Below are positions 27,662 through 37,623 of a stretch of DNA of 64,000 bases, piece after piece. The notes below the pieces were generated by a model. It was not told where the DNA came from. It ran no database searches and saw only the letters and a program-made list of their open reading frames with translations. Each line of letters starts with the position of its first letter. Position 1 is the first letter of the stretch. A program made the position numbers and the translations under genes. Origin of the DNA: an uncultured Alphaproteobacteria bacterium (GTDB taxonomy: Bacteria > Pseudomonadota > Alphaproteobacteria > Methylaequorales > Methylaequoraceae); assembly GCA_902618535.1 (NCBI GenBank), contig CACNAV010000007.1:1-64000 (forward strand). The letters are read 5' to 3'.

Positions 27662-28127
27662 AAAAGTTTCACCAAAAACTTTCTCTAGATATGTTGCAAT
27701 ACAAGCTCTTTATAATTCAAATTTTCAAAATGATTATGAAATAATTAAAAATGATTTTTTAGATACCAATGAATTCAAATTACAGTTTGATTTTAAAATG
27801 AATTTGCACAGATATAAATTAAACAAAAATTTTTTAAAAACTTTATTGGTAACCTTTAATCAAGAAAAAAATAAAGTTGATGGTTTAATTGAGTCTAATC
27901 TTCAAAAAAACTGGAATTTAAAGAGAATCCCCGTAGTCTTACTTTCAATTCTAAGAGTGGCAGTCACAGAAATGATTGTTTCAAAAAACACTTCAATTGG
28001 AATAATTGCAAGTGAGTATATAATGTTTACCGAAAGTTTCTTTACTGATAATGAGTACTTATTTACTAATGCTATTTTAGAAAAAATTTTTATAAACCTT
28101 AAAAAGAAAAATAATTTAAATGAATGA
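27654..28127 (+). CDS. nusB: Transcription antitermination factor NusB
   Basis: Binds boxA RNA with NusE (S10) in rRNA antitermination. The helical protein of 157 residues opens with SPKTFSRYVAIQALYNSNF and ends with the conserved LKRIPVVLLSILRVAVTEMI, GIIASEYIMFTESFF and FTNAILEKI. It overlaps both ribH and thiL by eight bases, so the rib-nusB-thiL set is one operon. Confidence 0.92.
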   Translation: MNKKVSPKTFSRYVAIQALYNSNFQNDYEIIKNDFLDTNEFKLQFDFKMNLHRYKLNKNFLKTLLVTFNQEKNKVDGLIESNLQKNWNLKRIPVVLLSILRVAVTEMIVSKNTSIGIIASEYIMFTESFFTDNEYLFTNAILEKIFINLKKKNNLNE

Positions 28128-29079
28128 AGAACAAGAAATCATCCAAAAATACTTTTTACCAATAGCTGATAATCCTGAATCGCTTATGTTATCAAATGAT
28201 GCTGCTTTTATTAACAAACAAGAAAATATGGTTATATCTTCAGACATGATGATTGAAGATGTTCATTTTGATAAATTAGATGATCCTTTTTGTCTTGCAC
28301 AAAAGTTATTGAGAGTAAATCTCTCTGATATTGCTGCAATGGGTGCCCAACCCTATGGTTATATTCTAAACTTATCAATACCTAAGCTTAATCATGAATT
28401 GTGGTTAAAGAGATTTTGTAAAGGTTTAGCAAAAGATTCCGAAAAATTCAATTTGAAATTATTTGGTGGAGATTTAGGTAGTTCAAAAAATATTTTTATG
28501 TCAGTAACTATTTTAGGCTTAGTATCAAAAAAATTTCATAAAAACATGATAGCTCATGAGGGTTCAGAAATTTTTGTTTCTGATACTTTAGGTGATGCTG
28601 GCATTGGGCTACAAATAAAAAAAGGTAAATTTTCTAAACTTAAAAAATCTGAAAAATTTTTTTTTCTTAGTAAATTTAATACACCATTACCTCAGATAAA
28701 GCTTGGCAAATCACTTATAGGTATTGCTGATTTTTGTAAAGATATTTCAGATGGATTTTTAAAGGAAATTAAATTTATTTCTAAAATCTCAAATCTTCAG
28801 GCTAATATCTTCTTGTCTGAAATTCCTTTGTCACGTCAACTGAAAAATTTATATAACAATGTAGGAAATAAAAAAAAAATTTGGGAGCTTATTCTCTGTT
28901 CAGGTGAGGATTATCAATTATTTTTTTCTGTAAACCCTAAAAAAAAAAATCTATTAAAAAAAAAAAGAATTAAGAATATTAAACGTGTAGGATACTTTCA
29001 AAAAGGTAGTGGTTTGGTAATTTATGATCAAAATAAAAAGATTATAAAATTTAATAATGATGGTTTCAGTCATTTTTAA
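28120..29079 (+). CDS. thiL: Thiamine-monophosphate kinase
   Basis: ATP-dependent kinase forming thiamine diphosphate. Family motifs visible in 319 residues: [79 protein letters not shown] and [10 protein letters not shown]. Two A11 runs lie in its last 50 codons, in frame. It ends 50 bases before hppA. Confidence 0.92.
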   Translation: MNEEQEIIQKYFLPIADNPESLMLSNDAAFINKQENMVISSDMMIEDVHFDKLDDPFCLAQKLLRVNLSDIAAMGAQPYGYILNLSIPKLNHELWLKRFCKGLAKDSEKFNLKLFGGDLGSSKNIFMSVTILGLVSKKFHKNMIAHEGSEIFVSDTLGDAGIGLQIKKGKFSKLKKSEKFFFLSKFNTPLPQIKLGKSLIGIADFCKDISDGFLKEIKFISKISNLQANIFLSEIPLSRQLKNLYNNVGNKKKIWELILCSGEDYQLFFSVNPKKKNLLKKKRIKNIKRVGYFQKGSGLVIYDQNKKIIKFNNDGFSHF

Positions 29080-29088
29080 ATTTTGCTG

Positions 29089-29116
29089 TTGAAGATGAAA
29101 TATTTTGTGCTATAAA
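29089..29116 (+). promoter_or_regulatory. Probable sigma70 promoter of hppA
   Basis: TTGAAG at 29089-29094 and TATAAA at 29111-29116 are separated by 16 bases. Transcription would start only a few bases before the ATG at 29130, giving a very short leader. Seen by consensus match only. Confidence 0.4.
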
Positions 29117-29129
29117 CATTGACTTAGGC

Positions 29130-31223
29130 ATGTCAGTAGAATTTTTTATCGTATTTATTTGTTCAATTCTGTCTCTACTTTATGGTGGTTTCACGATTAA
29201 AAAGATACTAGAAGAACCTCAGGGTTCTGATAGAATGAAAGAAATTGCATCTGCCATTCAAGAAGGAGCTCAAGCATATCTTAATAGACAGTATTTAACA
29301 ATCTCTGTTGTCGGAATTTTAATAGCATTAATTCTCTTTTATTTAATGGAAAACCCATTCGTATCTTGTGGGTTTGTAATTGGAGCCTTTTTATCTGGTC
29401 TTGCAGGTTACATTGGAATGTTTGTTTCTGTAAGAGCAAACGTAAGGACAACAGAGGCTGCCACAGAGAGCCTTGAAAAAGCTTTAGATATTTCTTTTAA
29501 ATCTGGTGCAATAACAGGGTTTTTAGTTGTTGGACTGGGCCTCTTAGGTCTTGTAAGTTACTATTTTTTTCTTGAATATTTTACTACCCTTGAAGGCAGG
29601 AAGATAATTGAGGGCATGGTGGCGTTAAGTTTTGGAGCTTCACTAATTTCAATATTTGCTAGACTCGGAGGAGGAATCTTCACTAAAGGAGCAGATGTAG
29701 GTGCTGATCTAGTTGGAAAAATTGAAGCTGGAATTCCTGAAGATGATCCTAGAAACCCTGCTGTAATTGCTGATAATGTTGGTGATAATGTTGGTGATTG
29801 TGCAGGTATGGCAGCTGATTTATTTGAGACATATGCCGTTACTATCGTGGGAACAATGGTTCTAGGATTAATTCTGTTTCAAGGTTCGGATCAGCAAATT
29901 TTCATGATGTATCCTTTATTAATCGCTGGGGTGTGTATAATTTCTTCATTAGTTGGTGCTTATTATGTAAAATTGGGAGAATCTCAGAGTATAATGGGAG
30001 CCCTTTATAAAGGTTTAATAATTACCGCTTTAGCCTCTGTAATTTTAATATACATAGGTACTGAGTATCTTATTGGTATGGATAAAGTAATTGTAAATAG
30101 TGATCTTTTCATCGAATCCTTTTCTGGGATTGACTTATTCTACTGTTCATTAGTTGGTTTAACTGTTACAGGCCTAATTGTATGGATTACAGAATATTAC
30201 ACGAGTACAGAATTTTCTCCAGTTAAGTCTGTTGCTAATTCATCTCAATCGGGGCATGCTACAAATATTATTCAGGGCCTGGCAGTTTCAATGCAATCAA
30301 CAGCTCTACCAACCATTGTTATCATTTTAGGTATAATATTCTCATATAAGTTTTCCGGTCTTTATGGTATCTCAATTGCTGCCACAACCATGCTTGCCTT
30401 AGCAGGAATGATTGTTGCTTTAGACGCATATGGACCGGTTACCGATAATGCGGGTGGAATAGCAGAAATGTCTAATCTTCCTGAAACTGTAAGAAAGACA
30501 ACGGACGCACTTGATGCAGTAGGTAATACTACTAAAGCAGTTACCAAAGGTTACGCTATTGGATCAGCTGGTTTAGCTTCCTTGGTTCTTTTTGGAGCAT
30601 ATACCCAAGATCTAAAATATTATTTCCCAAATCTTGATGTTAAATTTTCTCTAGATGACCCATATGTTGTAGTGGGTTTGTTAATAGGAGGAATGTTGCC
30701 TTATTTATTTGGTTCAATGGGGATGACTGCCGTTGGAACAACTGCAACTAAGATTGTGAATGAAGTTAGAAGGCAGTTTGCTGAAAACAAAGGTATAATG
30801 ACAGGTAGATCAAAACCAGAATATGGTAAAGCAGTTGATATTTTAACTAAAGGTGCTATTTACGCAATGATAATTCCTTCTCTTCTCCCTGTCTTAGCTC
30901 CTTTTATTACGTACTATTTAATTTTATTTATATCAGGTAATCCTTCTGCTGCGTTTACCTCTTTAGGTGCAATGCTTCTCGGTACAATTGTTACAGGATT
31001 ATTCGTTGCTATTTCTATGACCTCTGGAGGTGGAGCATGGGATAATGCCAAAAAATACATTGAAGACGGTAATTATGGTGGTAAAAACTCAGAGGCTCAC
31101 AAAGCGGCTGTAACTGGTGATACAGTTGGAGATCCTTACAAGGATACTGCAGGGCCAGCCATTAACCCAATGATCAAGATTGTAAACATTGTTTCAATTC
31201 TTCTTTTGTCAATGTTGTCCTAA
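29130..31223 (+). CDS. hppA: K+-independent membrane-bound proton-translocating pyrophosphatase
   Basis: Integral membrane enzyme that couples PPi hydrolysis to H+ export. The 697-residue protein has many hydrophobic helices and the catalytic signature [20 protein letters not shown] followed by [21 protein letters not shown]; near the C-terminus is [18 protein letters not shown]. The subtype site reads [10 protein letters not shown]: Lys and Thr here mark the K+-independent H+-pumping class (K+-dependent forms have Ala and Gly/Ala). With the PPi-type phosphofructokinase at 42046-43239 it suggests PPi is used as an energy currency. The 3' end stops three bases from convergent bamE. Confidence 0.97.
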   Translation: MSVEFFIVFICSILSLLYGGFTIKKILEEPQGSDRMKEIASAIQEGAQAYLNRQYLTISVVGILIALILFYLMENPFVSCGFVIGAFLSGLAGYIGMFVSVRANVRTTEAATESLEKALDISFKSGAITGFLVVGLGLLGLVSYYFFLEYFTTLEGRKIIEGMVALSFGASLISIFARLGGGIFTKGADVGADLVGKIEAGIPEDDPRNPAVIADNVGDNVGDCAGMAADLFETYAVTIVGTMVLGLILFQGSDQQIFMMYPLLIAGVCIISSLVGAYYVKLGESQSIMGALYKGLIITALASVILIYIGTEYLIGMDKVIVNSDLFIESFSGIDLFYCSLVGLTVTGLIVWITEYYTSTEFSPVKSVANSSQSGHATNIIQGLAVSMQSTALPTIVIILGIIFSYKFSGLYGISIAATTMLALAGMIVALDAYGPVTDNAGGIAEMSNLPETVRKTTDALDAVGNTTKAVTKGYAIGSAGLASLVLFGAYTQDLKYYFPNLDVKFSLDDPYVVVGLLIGGMLPYLFGSMGMTAVGTTATKIVNEVRRQFAENKGIMTGRSKPEYGKAVDILTKGAIYAMIIPSLLPVLAPFITYYLILFISGNPSAAFTSLGAMLLGTIVTGLFVAISMTSGGGAWDNAKKYIEDGNYGGKNSEAHKAAVTGDTVGDPYKDTAGPAINPMIKIVNIVSILLLSMLS

Positions 31224-31226
31224 ATA

Positions 31227-31703
31227 TTAGTTGTCTGCTTTTCCACTTCCAATAATAGTTCCTCTTCCCACACTTCCGACACCAATATTACCAAAAATTT
31301 GTTGAAGAAAAGTTAATTTTTTTCCAGAGTGCTTTGTCTCTAAAGAAGACATTGAAACATCAATGCTTTCATCCTCGTCATAAAGGAAAAGTTTTTTTAA
31401 TTTATTATTTTTATCAAAATTAATCTCTAAAATAAACTGGGTATCTAGCTTAGGGTCTAAGAATGCTAATTTTGAATTTACCGTTCCAACGTAATAAAAT
31501 GAGTTGTCACCTAGTACTCCTCTAAATGTCGGTTCTCCTAAAATTTGTGTTGTTGATTTCTTACTGTCAATACCAACTTTTAAAATGGAAACTAATTGAG
31601 CATCAGGGAGGTTTCCGTGAACTAATTTTTGACTTACACATGAATTTAATGAAAATAACATTAAAAGAGTAAATAAAAAATTGTATACTAGCTTTAAAAA
31701 CAT
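31227..31703 (-). CDS. bamE: Outer membrane protein assembly factor BamE lipoprotein
   Basis: Small lipoprotein of the BAM complex. It has a signal with lipobox SLNSC (Cys22), then the SmpA/OmlA domain: QLVSILKVGIDSKKSTTQIL, GEPTFRGVLGDNSFYYVG and a C-terminal FLQQIFGNIGVGSVGRG tail. Length is 158 residues. Its ATG (31703-31701) overlaps the ATG of the divergent chaperone gene by two bases, leaving no intergenic space for promoters. Confidence 0.9.
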   Translation of the reverse strand: MFLKLVYNFLFTLLMLFSLNSCVSQKLVHGNLPDAQLVSILKVGIDSKKSTTQILGEPTFRGVLGDNSFYYVGTVNSKLAFLDPKLDTQFILEINFDKNNKLKKLFLYDEDESIDVSMSSLETKHSGKKLTFLQQIFGNIGVGSVGRGTIIGSGKADN

Positions 31704-32199
31704 GAATAATTTCCTACTCTCTGTTTATAATAAAATTATAGAACAATCAAAAAAAAATTTTTTTTTTAATGATTTATTGATACCTGATGATTTTAATTTT
31801 AGACTAGAAATTTTTCAACTTAATCTAATCTTTATACTTTGGTACATCAAAAATTCAAATTTAAAAAAAAAATATATAGAGTCAATTATCAGTTTTTTTA
31901 TTAAAGATTTAGAATCTCTATTGAGAGAGGCTGGAGAATCAGATGCCAGCGTTCCAAGAAAAATAAGAAAGTTGGTTGAAAATTTTTATGGAAGACTAAA
32001 CTCATATTCTCTTGAATTTGATACATTATTAGATGGAGATTTAAAAAAAATAGAAAAATGTTTAAAAAAAAATTTTATTTTCGAAAATATAAATTATTCA
32101 AGCTTTAGTAAATATATTCTTCTGAACATAAATTATTTCTCCAAGCTTAAAAGTTCAGATTTTGAAGATCTAAAATTTGACTTCTGTTCAAATAAATGA
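31702..32199 (+). CDS. Ubiquinol-cytochrome c chaperone-like protein (CBP3/UPF0174 type)
   Basis: About 165 residues, matching the ubiquinol-cytochrome c chaperone family by the core segment ending LLREAGESDASVPRKIRK followed by ENFYGRLNSY. The family helps assemble cytochrome b of the bc1 complex. In alphaproteobacteria it normally precedes a YceD/DUF177 gene and rpmF; here rpmF follows after 64 bases and YceD is missing. ATG at 31702 is the start I prefer; a TTG at 31681 is upstream inside bamE. Confidence 0.8.
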   Translation: MNNFLLSVYNKIIEQSKKNFFFNDLLIPDDFNFRLEIFQLNLIFILWYIKNSNLKKKYIESIISFFIKDLESLLREAGESDASVPRKIRKLVENFYGRLNSYSLEFDTLLDGDLKKIEKCLKKNFIFENINYSSFSKYILLNINYFSKLKSSDFEDLKFDFCSNK

Positions 32200-32263
32200 T
32201 TTTAAAAAAAAACGTTGTAATGAGTCTATTTATTTTGTAAACAAACATCTTATAGGTAAAATT

Positions 32264-32476
32264 ATGGCCGTTCCAAAAAGAAAAACAACACCATCAAAAC
32301 GAAAAATGCGCCGTTCCCATCTAGGGCTTTCATCGGCAAATTTTGTGGAATGTCCAAATTGTGGGGAGTTAAAATTAAGCCATCATATTTGTTCATCATG
32401 TGGTTACTACAACAAAAAGTCTATTGTAACTATGCAAAACCTTGACGAAAATAATGAACTAGATTCTGATAATTAG
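32264..32476 (+). CDS. rpmF: 50S ribosomal protein L32
   Basis: The protein begins at the ATG at 32264 (MAVPKRKTTPSKRKMRRSH), the universal L32 N-terminus; the longer open frame from 32177 is not used. A four-Cys zinc ribbon follows (CPNCGELKLSHHICSSCG). Length is 70 residues with a short acidic tail. rpmF-plsX-fabH is a widely conserved order. Confidence 0.97.
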   Translation: MAVPKRKTTPSKRKMRRSHLGLSSANFVECPNCGELKLSHHICSSCGYYNKKSIVTMQNLDENNELDSDN

Positions 32477-32489
32477 TTCTGGAGATATT

Positions 32490-33497
32490 TTGAAAAAAAT
32501 TGTTCTTGCCATTGATATTATGGGCGGAGACTTTGGTCCCAAAGTGACCATAGAAGGAGTTTTGATGGCCTCCAAAGCTTACCCAAATATTAAATTTATT
32601 TTATTTGGTGATAAAAAAAAATCAAAAGATGAACTTCAAAAGATTTCAAACCTGAAAGATTATGAATTTGTTCATACCAATGAAAGTATAAGCTCAAGTG
32701 AACAACCGGTTAACGCCTTAAGAAAATTTAAAAAGTCAAGTATGAGGCTAGGAATAAATTCTGTTAAACTTAATGAATGTGATGGTTTAGTTTCAGCAGG
32801 TAATACTGGTGCATTAATGGCAATATCTAAGTTTGTTTTAAAAACGATTAAGGCTATTGACCGACCTGCTATTGCTGCTCTAATGCCGACAATGAAAGGT
32901 CAAACTGTAATCTTAGACCTTGGTGCCAATGTAGAATGTTCAAGTGAAAATTTAGTTCAATTTGCTATAATGGGTGATATGTTTTCAAAATCCGTTCTTG
33001 GAATTAAAAATCCAAAATTGGGATTGCTTAATGTTGGTTCAGAACAAATAAAAGGTAATACAGTTGTTAAAAAAACTTTTGATGACTTAAAAAAAATGAA
33101 CTCTAAAATTAATTTTTTTGGATTTGTCGAAGGTAATGACATAAATAAAGGTATCGTTGATGTCATAGTCACAGATGGTTTTTCTGGAAATATTGCACTT
33201 AAAACAGCTGAAGGAGTTGCTGAATTAATTTTTACTTTTTTAAAAAATGCATATGCTAGCTCACTAATTTCTAAAGTTGGTTATCTCTTATCAAAACCAG
33301 CAATTAATAGATTTAAGACAAGAATTGACCCAAGAAAATATAATGGCGCTGTTTTACTAGGTTTAAACGGTATCGTAGTCAAAAGTCATGGAGGAACAGA
33401 TGCATTTGGTTTTAGTAATGCAATTGGTGTAGCAGTTTCTCTGATTGAGAATTCTTACGTTGAAGAAATTAAGAAAAAAATTGAGAATAGAGGTTAA
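32490..33497 (+). CDS. plsX: Phosphate acyltransferase PlsX
   Basis: Makes acyl-phosphate from acyl-ACP for membrane lipid synthesis. Recognised by AIDIMGGDFGPKVTIEG, SAGNTGALMAISKF, RPAIAALMPT, LLNVGSEQIKGN, VTDGFSGNIALKTAEG and GGTDAFGF. The start is TTG at 32490 with GGAGATA just upstream. Length is 335 residues. fabH starts four bases after the stop. Confidence 0.96.
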   Translation: MKKIVLAIDIMGGDFGPKVTIEGVLMASKAYPNIKFILFGDKKKSKDELQKISNLKDYEFVHTNESISSSEQPVNALRKFKKSSMRLGINSVKLNECDGLVSAGNTGALMAISKFVLKTIKAIDRPAIAALMPTMKGQTVILDLGANVECSSENLVQFAIMGDMFSKSVLGIKNPKLGLLNVGSEQIKGNTVVKKTFDDLKKMNSKINFFGFVEGNDINKGIVDVIVTDGFSGNIALKTAEGVAELIFTFLKNAYASSLISKVGYLLSKPAINRFKTRIDPRKYNGAVLLGLNGIVVKSHGGTDAFGFSNAIGVAVSLIENSYVEEIKKKIENRG

Positions 33498-33501
33498 TTT
33501 T

Positions 33502-34458
33502 ATGAGTTTTTCTGAGATTATAGCCTATGGTCGATACCTACCAGAAACATTATTAAAAAATGAAGATTTAAAAAAATTTGTTGATACATCTGATGAATGG
33601 ATTTTTTCAAGAACTGGAATTAAGCAAAGGCATATTGCAGAAAAAAAAGAACTTACATCTCATTTAGCAATTAAAGCATCAGAAGATGCTTTTAATTCTT
33701 TTAAGATAGAACCCAAAGAAATCGATTGTATTATAATTGCTACTACAACACCTGATAATACTTTTCCGTCCACTGCTTCAAAAGTACAAAACTATTTTAA
33801 AATAAGTAATATTCCATCTTTTGATATTCAGGCAGTTTGTTCAGGTTTCATTTATGGTATTCAAATAGCTGATGCTTTTATTAAATCTGGAAAATATAAA
33901 AAAATTTTACTAGTGGGTGCGGAAACTTTATCAAAAATCATTGATTGGAAAGACAGAAGAACGTGTGTTTTATTTGGTGATGGTGCAGGTTCTTTAATAA
34001 TTTCGTCTTCGAGAAAAAAAAATGGAATATTAGCATCAAAAATTTATTCAGATGGTGAGTGGATTGACAGCCTTTATGCTGATGGCGGCCCTTCTTTAAA
34101 TCAAAAGGTTGGAAAAATTAGAATGGTTGGTCAGGATATTTTTAAGCATGCAGTCAAGAAGTTGAGTGAATCAACTGAACAAGCATTAACCCAATGTGAT
34201 CTTTCCGTTAAAGATATAAATTGGTTTATTCCTCATCAAGCCAACCAGAGAATTATTCTTAGTACAGCAAAAAAGCTTGGAATTTCCGAAGAAAAGACAA
34301 TTAGTACTGTTAAATTTCACGCCAATACCTCAGCTGCATCTATTCCACTTGCAATGGCAAGTGCACACAAATCAGGAAAATTAAAAAAAAATGATATCCT
34401 TGCACTTTGTGCAATTGGAGGTGGGTTGACATGGGGAAGCTGCATTCTTAGAGTTTAA
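33502..34458 (+). CDS. fabH: 3-oxoacyl-ACP synthase III (KASIII)
   Basis: Starts fatty acid synthesis from acetyl-CoA and malonyl-ACP. I use the ATG at 33502 (GAGG-containing ribosome site upstream, N-terminal YGRYLPE in normal position) and not the in-frame codon at 33445 inside plsX. The catalytic triad is visible: Cys in DIQAVCSGFIYG, His in IPHQANQRI and Asn in FHANTSAASIPLA. Length is 318 residues. Confidence 0.96.
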   Translation: MSFSEIIAYGRYLPETLLKNEDLKKFVDTSDEWIFSRTGIKQRHIAEKKELTSHLAIKASEDAFNSFKIEPKEIDCIIIATTTPDNTFPSTASKVQNYFKISNIPSFDIQAVCSGFIYGIQIADAFIKSGKYKKILLVGAETLSKIIDWKDRRTCVLFGDGAGSLIISSSRKKNGILASKIYSDGEWIDSLYADGGPSLNQKVGKIRMVGQDIFKHAVKKLSESTEQALTQCDLSVKDINWFIPHQANQRIILSTAKKLGISEEKTISTVKFHANTSAASIPLAMASAHKSGKLKKNDILALCAIGGGLTWGSCILRV

Positions 34459-34590
34459 AATATGTTATAATATAATTGAAACCAGTAAGTGAAGAGAAAA
34501 AAAATTACTTAAATTATACATGAATAAGATACTCATAATTAATTAAGGTCACCGTGGTTTAATCATAATTTTTTAGTTAAAGAGGGTAAA

Positions 34591-34908
34591 ATGAACTCTA
34601 AAGTTGTTACGAAAGCAGTTACAGTTAATCATATCAACGAATCGATTGGTTTATCCAAAAGAGAATCAAAGGTTTTTTTTGAAGCTATGTTAAATTTAGT
34701 TGTTGGAAGCCTTAGAAAAAAAAATGAAGTAAAGATTGTGAACTTTGGAATTTTTAGAGTTAAAAATAAAAATACTAGAATTGGAAGAAACCCAAAAACT
34801 AAAGTCGAAGTAATGATTTCATCAAGAAATGTAGTGACATTTAAAGTATCTGAATTTCTTCATAATTCAATTAACTCAAATATGAATAATTTTGATGAAA
34901 GATCCTAA
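34591..34908 (+). CDS. ihfA: Integration host factor alpha subunit
   Basis: HU/IHF-family DNA-bending protein, 105 residues. The conserved arm reads VKIVNFGIFRVKNKNTRIGRNPKTKVEV, in the IHF-alpha pattern, and the gene follows plsX-fabH as in most alphaproteobacteria. The 132-base upstream gap contains overlapping TATAAT boxes (34466-34476) and an AGAGGG ribosome site; I could not pick a good -35. Its end overlaps the MerR-like gene. Confidence 0.92.
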   Translation: MNSKVVTKAVTVNHINESIGLSKRESKVFFEAMLNLVVGSLRKKNEVKIVNFGIFRVKNKNTRIGRNPKTKVEVMISSRNVVTFKVSEFLHNSINSNMNNFDERS

Positions 34909-35206
34909 TGCCTTAAGAACTATAGGTGAAGTTTCGCAAATCATTAATGTTCCAGTTTATGTGATAAGGTTTTGGGAAAAAAAATTTGATTTAATTAAGC
35001 CAATAAAAAGAAAAGGAGGAAATAGATATTTTGATAAAAGTCAAATTTCTAATTTAATAATAATTAAAAAATTATTACATGAAGATAGATATTCAATTGA
35101 GGGAGCAAAAAAAGTTTTAACGGAAAGTGTTTTTGAAGTAAGAGAAAAACAAAGTTTAGTAAAAGAAATAACACAACTGATTAACAAACTTAAAAATTTG
35201 TCATAA
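34895..35206 (+). CDS. MerR-family transcriptional regulator
   Basis: A 103-residue protein with the MerR N-terminal helix-turn-helix (ALRTIGEVSQIINVPVYVIRFWEKKF then GGNRYFDKSQIS) and a short helical tail; no metal-binding cysteine is visible. This ihfA-merR-tRNA-Pro order is typical of alphaproteobacteria. The effector is unknown. Start at the ATG at 34895 following a TTG in frame. Confidence 0.88.
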   Translation: MKDPNALRTIGEVSQIINVPVYVIRFWEKKFDLIKPIKRKGGNRYFDKSQISNLIIIKKLLHEDRYSIEGAKKVLTESVFEVREKQSLVKEITQLINKLKNLS

Positions 35207-35210
35207 AAAT

Positions 35211-35287
35211 CGGGGCGTAGCGCAGTCTGGTAGCGCGTCCGTCTGGGGGGCGGGAGGCCGCTGGTTCAAATCCAGTCGTCCCGACCA
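35211..35287 (+). tRNA. trnP: tRNA-Pro (anticodon GGG)
   Basis: A 77-base cloverleaf with encoded CCA. Acceptor CGGGGCG pairs with CGTCCCG; D-stem GCGC/GCGC; anticodon loop CTGGGGG carries GGG; T-loop GGTTCAAATCC is standard. It sits four bases after the merR-like gene, suggesting cotranscription with ihfA-merR. Confidence 0.96.
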
Positions 35288-35310
35288 TTCCTAAACTTAA
35301 AGGAGACGAA

Positions 35311-35616
35311 ATGAAAATGTATTATACAACAACATCTGACTTAAATAACGCTGAAAGGATTAGTAAAATATTTCTTAATGATAAAAAAGCAGTGTGTATA
35401 AATTTGATTAAGAATGTAAATAGTTTTTATTTAGACGATAATTCTGTAAATTTTGCTAATGAAATAATTATGATTATAAAAACTAAGTTAAAAAAAAATG
35501 AAATTGAGAGATACATTAACAAAATTCATAATTATGAAATTCCACTTATTGTGGAGATCAAATCAGGATTACCAAATTTAGATTATGCTAACTGGTTTAC
35601 AAAGAATTTAGAGTAG
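35311..35616 (+). CDS. cutA: CutA-like divalent cation tolerance protein
   Basis: A 101-residue small protein resembling CutA1: AERISKIFLNDKKAVCINLI, a short tyrosine-bearing turn, IIMIIKTKL, and the family mark HNYEIPLIVEIKSG. CutA forms ferredoxin-like trimers; its role in metal tolerance is debated. An AAAGGAGACGAAATG start context is strong. The family assignment rests on pattern rather than on close identity. Confidence 0.75.
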   Translation: MKMYYTTTSDLNNAERISKIFLNDKKAVCINLIKNVNSFYLDDNSVNFANEIIMIIKTKLKKNEIERYINKIHNYEIPLIVEIKSGLPNLDYANWFTKNLE

Positions 35617-35625
35617 AATTTAATG

Positions 35626-35653
35626 TTGACACTTTAAAATTTTAAGCTAAGTT
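35626..35653 (+). promoter_or_regulatory. Possible promoter of rplM-rpsI
   Basis: A perfect TTGACA at 35626-35631 is followed after 16 bases by TAAGTT (35648-35653), a weak -10. The rplM ATG is at 35665, so the leader would be extremely short. Confidence 0.35.
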
Positions 35654-35664
35654 CTTCTAATATT

Positions 35665-36126
35665 ATGTTGACGTTTTCATTAAAACAAAAAGATATTAAA
35701 AAGAAATGGTATCTAATCGATGCAAATGGACTAGTCTTAGGAAGGTTAGCTGCCAAAATATCAATGATTCTTCGAGGAAAACATAAAACAACCTACACCT
35801 CACACTTAGATTGCGGAGATAATGTTGTTGTTATAAACGCGAAAGGTATAAGATTGACTGGTTCAAAAGAAAAAAAAAAGACTTATTTTAAACATACGGG
35901 ATATCCTGGTGGTATAAAAGAAACGAAGTTTCTAGACATTATATCTGGAAAAACCCCTGAGCTTGTTTTGACAAAGGCTGTACAAAGAATGATGAACTCC
36001 AATGCTTTGTCAAAAAAACAACTTTCTAATCTAAAAATTTTTAGTGGTAACGAACACAATCTTGAGGCACAAAAACCTGAGGTTCTTGACTTTGCCTCAC
36101 TTAATAGAAAAAATAAATATAGCTAA
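35665..36126 (+). CDS. rplM: 50S ribosomal protein L13
   Basis: Early-assembling large subunit protein. The 153-residue sequence has [40 protein letters not shown] and the signature [13 protein letters not shown]. rpsI follows after two bases, the universal L13-S9 pair. Confidence 0.98.
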   Translation: MLTFSLKQKDIKKKWYLIDANGLVLGRLAAKISMILRGKHKTTYTSHLDCGDNVVVINAKGIRLTGSKEKKKTYFKHTGYPGGIKETKFLDIISGKTPELVLTKAVQRMMNSNALSKKQLSNLKIFSGNEHNLEAQKPEVLDFASLNRKNKYS

Positions 36127-36128
36127 AA

Positions 36129-36605
36129 ATGGCCCAAGACGAAGAAATAACAACTAAAATCACCAGCTCGTCAAGTCCAATTGATCTTGATGAACAAAAA
36201 AAACCAGTATTAGATAAATTAGGTAGAGCTTATGCAACTGGAAGGAGAAAAACCTCGGTGTCTAGAGTTTGGATAAAGTATGGACAACCAAAGATAGTTG
36301 TTAACGGAAAACCTGTAGAGAAATATTTTTTAAGGAAAATTTACACTTCAATATTAGAAGCTCCATTAGCTAAAACTGATAATTTAGATAAGATCGAAAT
36401 TCTTACGACGGTATCTGGTGGCGGATTGTCAGGCCAAGCTGGAGCTATAAGACATGGAATAAGTAGAGCTCTGGTAAACCTTGAACCTTCTTTAAGAAAA
36501 AAACTAAAAAAAATGGGATTTTTAACTCGAGATGCCAGAAAAGTTGAGAGAAAAAAATTCGGAAAACATAAAGCAAGAAGAAGCCCTCAATTTTCAAAGA
36601 GATAA
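36129..36605 (+). CDS. rpsI: 30S ribosomal protein S9
   Basis: Small subunit protein whose C-terminal tail reaches the P-site tRNA. After a 30-residue variable N-terminus the protein reads [34 protein letters not shown] and ends with the [17 protein letters not shown] tail. Length is 158 residues, slightly long at the N-terminus, as in other alphaproteobacteria. Confidence 0.98.
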   Translation: MAQDEEITTKITSSSSPIDLDEQKKPVLDKLGRAYATGRRKTSVSRVWIKYGQPKIVVNGKPVEKYFLRKIYTSILEAPLAKTDNLDKIEILTTVSGGGLSGQAGAIRHGISRALVNLEPSLRKKLKKMGFLTRDARKVERKKFGKHKARRSPQFSKR

Positions 36606-36608
36606 ACA

Positions 36609-37622
36609 ATGTCTTTAAATGTATGTGTTTTTGGAGTCTCTGGATATACAGGCTCAAAACTGCTATATTATCTAAATAAACATTCAAAAATTAAGATAGT
36701 TGGTGTTTTTGGAAACTCAAAAGTTGGAGAAAATTTAAATGAGATACATCCTTCCATTAAAAACCTTCCTAAACTTAAAATTACTAACTATAATGATTTT
36801 GATTTCAGTAAAGTAGATTTAATATTTAGCTGTCTTCCTCCAGGTTTGTTTCAATCAAAAATTATTAAGAATTTAGACCCTAATATTTCAATTATTGATT
36901 TGTCAGGAGACTTCAGATTGGAAAATAAAATTACATATGAAAGTTTTTATGAAACTTCTCATAAAAGTTTTAATTTGAAAGATAAATTTGTTTATGGACT
37001 ATCAGAGATTAATAGAGATATTATAAAAAAATCTAAATTTATTTCTAACCCTGGTTGCTATCCCACATCAATTTTAATTCCTTTAATACCTTTGTTAGAA
37101 AAAAAAATTATTAACGCAGGACATATAATTATTGATTCAAAATCTGGAGTAAGTGGTGCAGGGAAAAAAAGAGTTGAAGAAAATTTATCAGCTGAATTAA
37201 ATAATAACTTTTACTCATATTCTGTAACGTCTCATAAACACTTTCCTGAAATCGACCAGGAGATAAAAAAAGTAAGTAAAGAGGTTTCGTTTACTTTTAT
37301 TCCGAACCTTTTGCCAATTTTTTGTGGTTTACAATCAAATATTTACATTGATCATAAAGATATAGAACTAAGTCAAATAAGAGAAGTTATAGATAGTTAT
37401 TATGATGGAGAATTATTTATTAAAACAAAAAACAAAAAACCTGTAAAATTATCAGATGTTCAGGGAACTAATAATGTTTTAATAAATATATTTGAAGATT
37501 ATGAAAAAAAAAAAATTTTAATAATCAGCTCCATTGATAATTTAATAAAGGGTGCATCGGGTCAGGCAATTCAAAATATGAATTTGATGTTTGGATTTAA
37601 AGAGAATGAATCATTAATTTAA
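36609..37622 (+). CDS. argC: N-acetyl-gamma-glutamyl-phosphate reductase
   Basis: NADPH-dependent step of arginine synthesis. The 337-residue protein has the nucleotide motif GVSGYTGSKLL, the catalytic Cys150 in SNPGCYPTS, SGVSGAGKK and HKHFPEI. An A12 run (37504-37515) lies in frame near the C-terminus. argC after rpsI is a known alphaproteobacterial arrangement. The next gene begins two bases later. Confidence 0.95.
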   Translation: MSLNVCVFGVSGYTGSKLLYYLNKHSKIKIVGVFGNSKVGENLNEIHPSIKNLPKLKITNYNDFDFSKVDLIFSCLPPGLFQSKIIKNLDPNISIIDLSGDFRLENKITYESFYETSHKSFNLKDKFVYGLSEINRDIIKKSKFISNPGCYPTSILIPLIPLLEKKIINAGHIIIDSKSGVSGAGKKRVEENLSAELNNNFYSYSVTSHKHFPEIDQEIKKVSKEVSFTFIPNLLPIFCGLQSNIYIDHKDIELSQIREVIDSYYDGELFIKTKNKKPVKLSDVQGTNNVLINIFEDYEKKKILIISSIDNLIKGASGQAIQNMNLMFGFKENESLI

Positions 37623-37623
37623 A

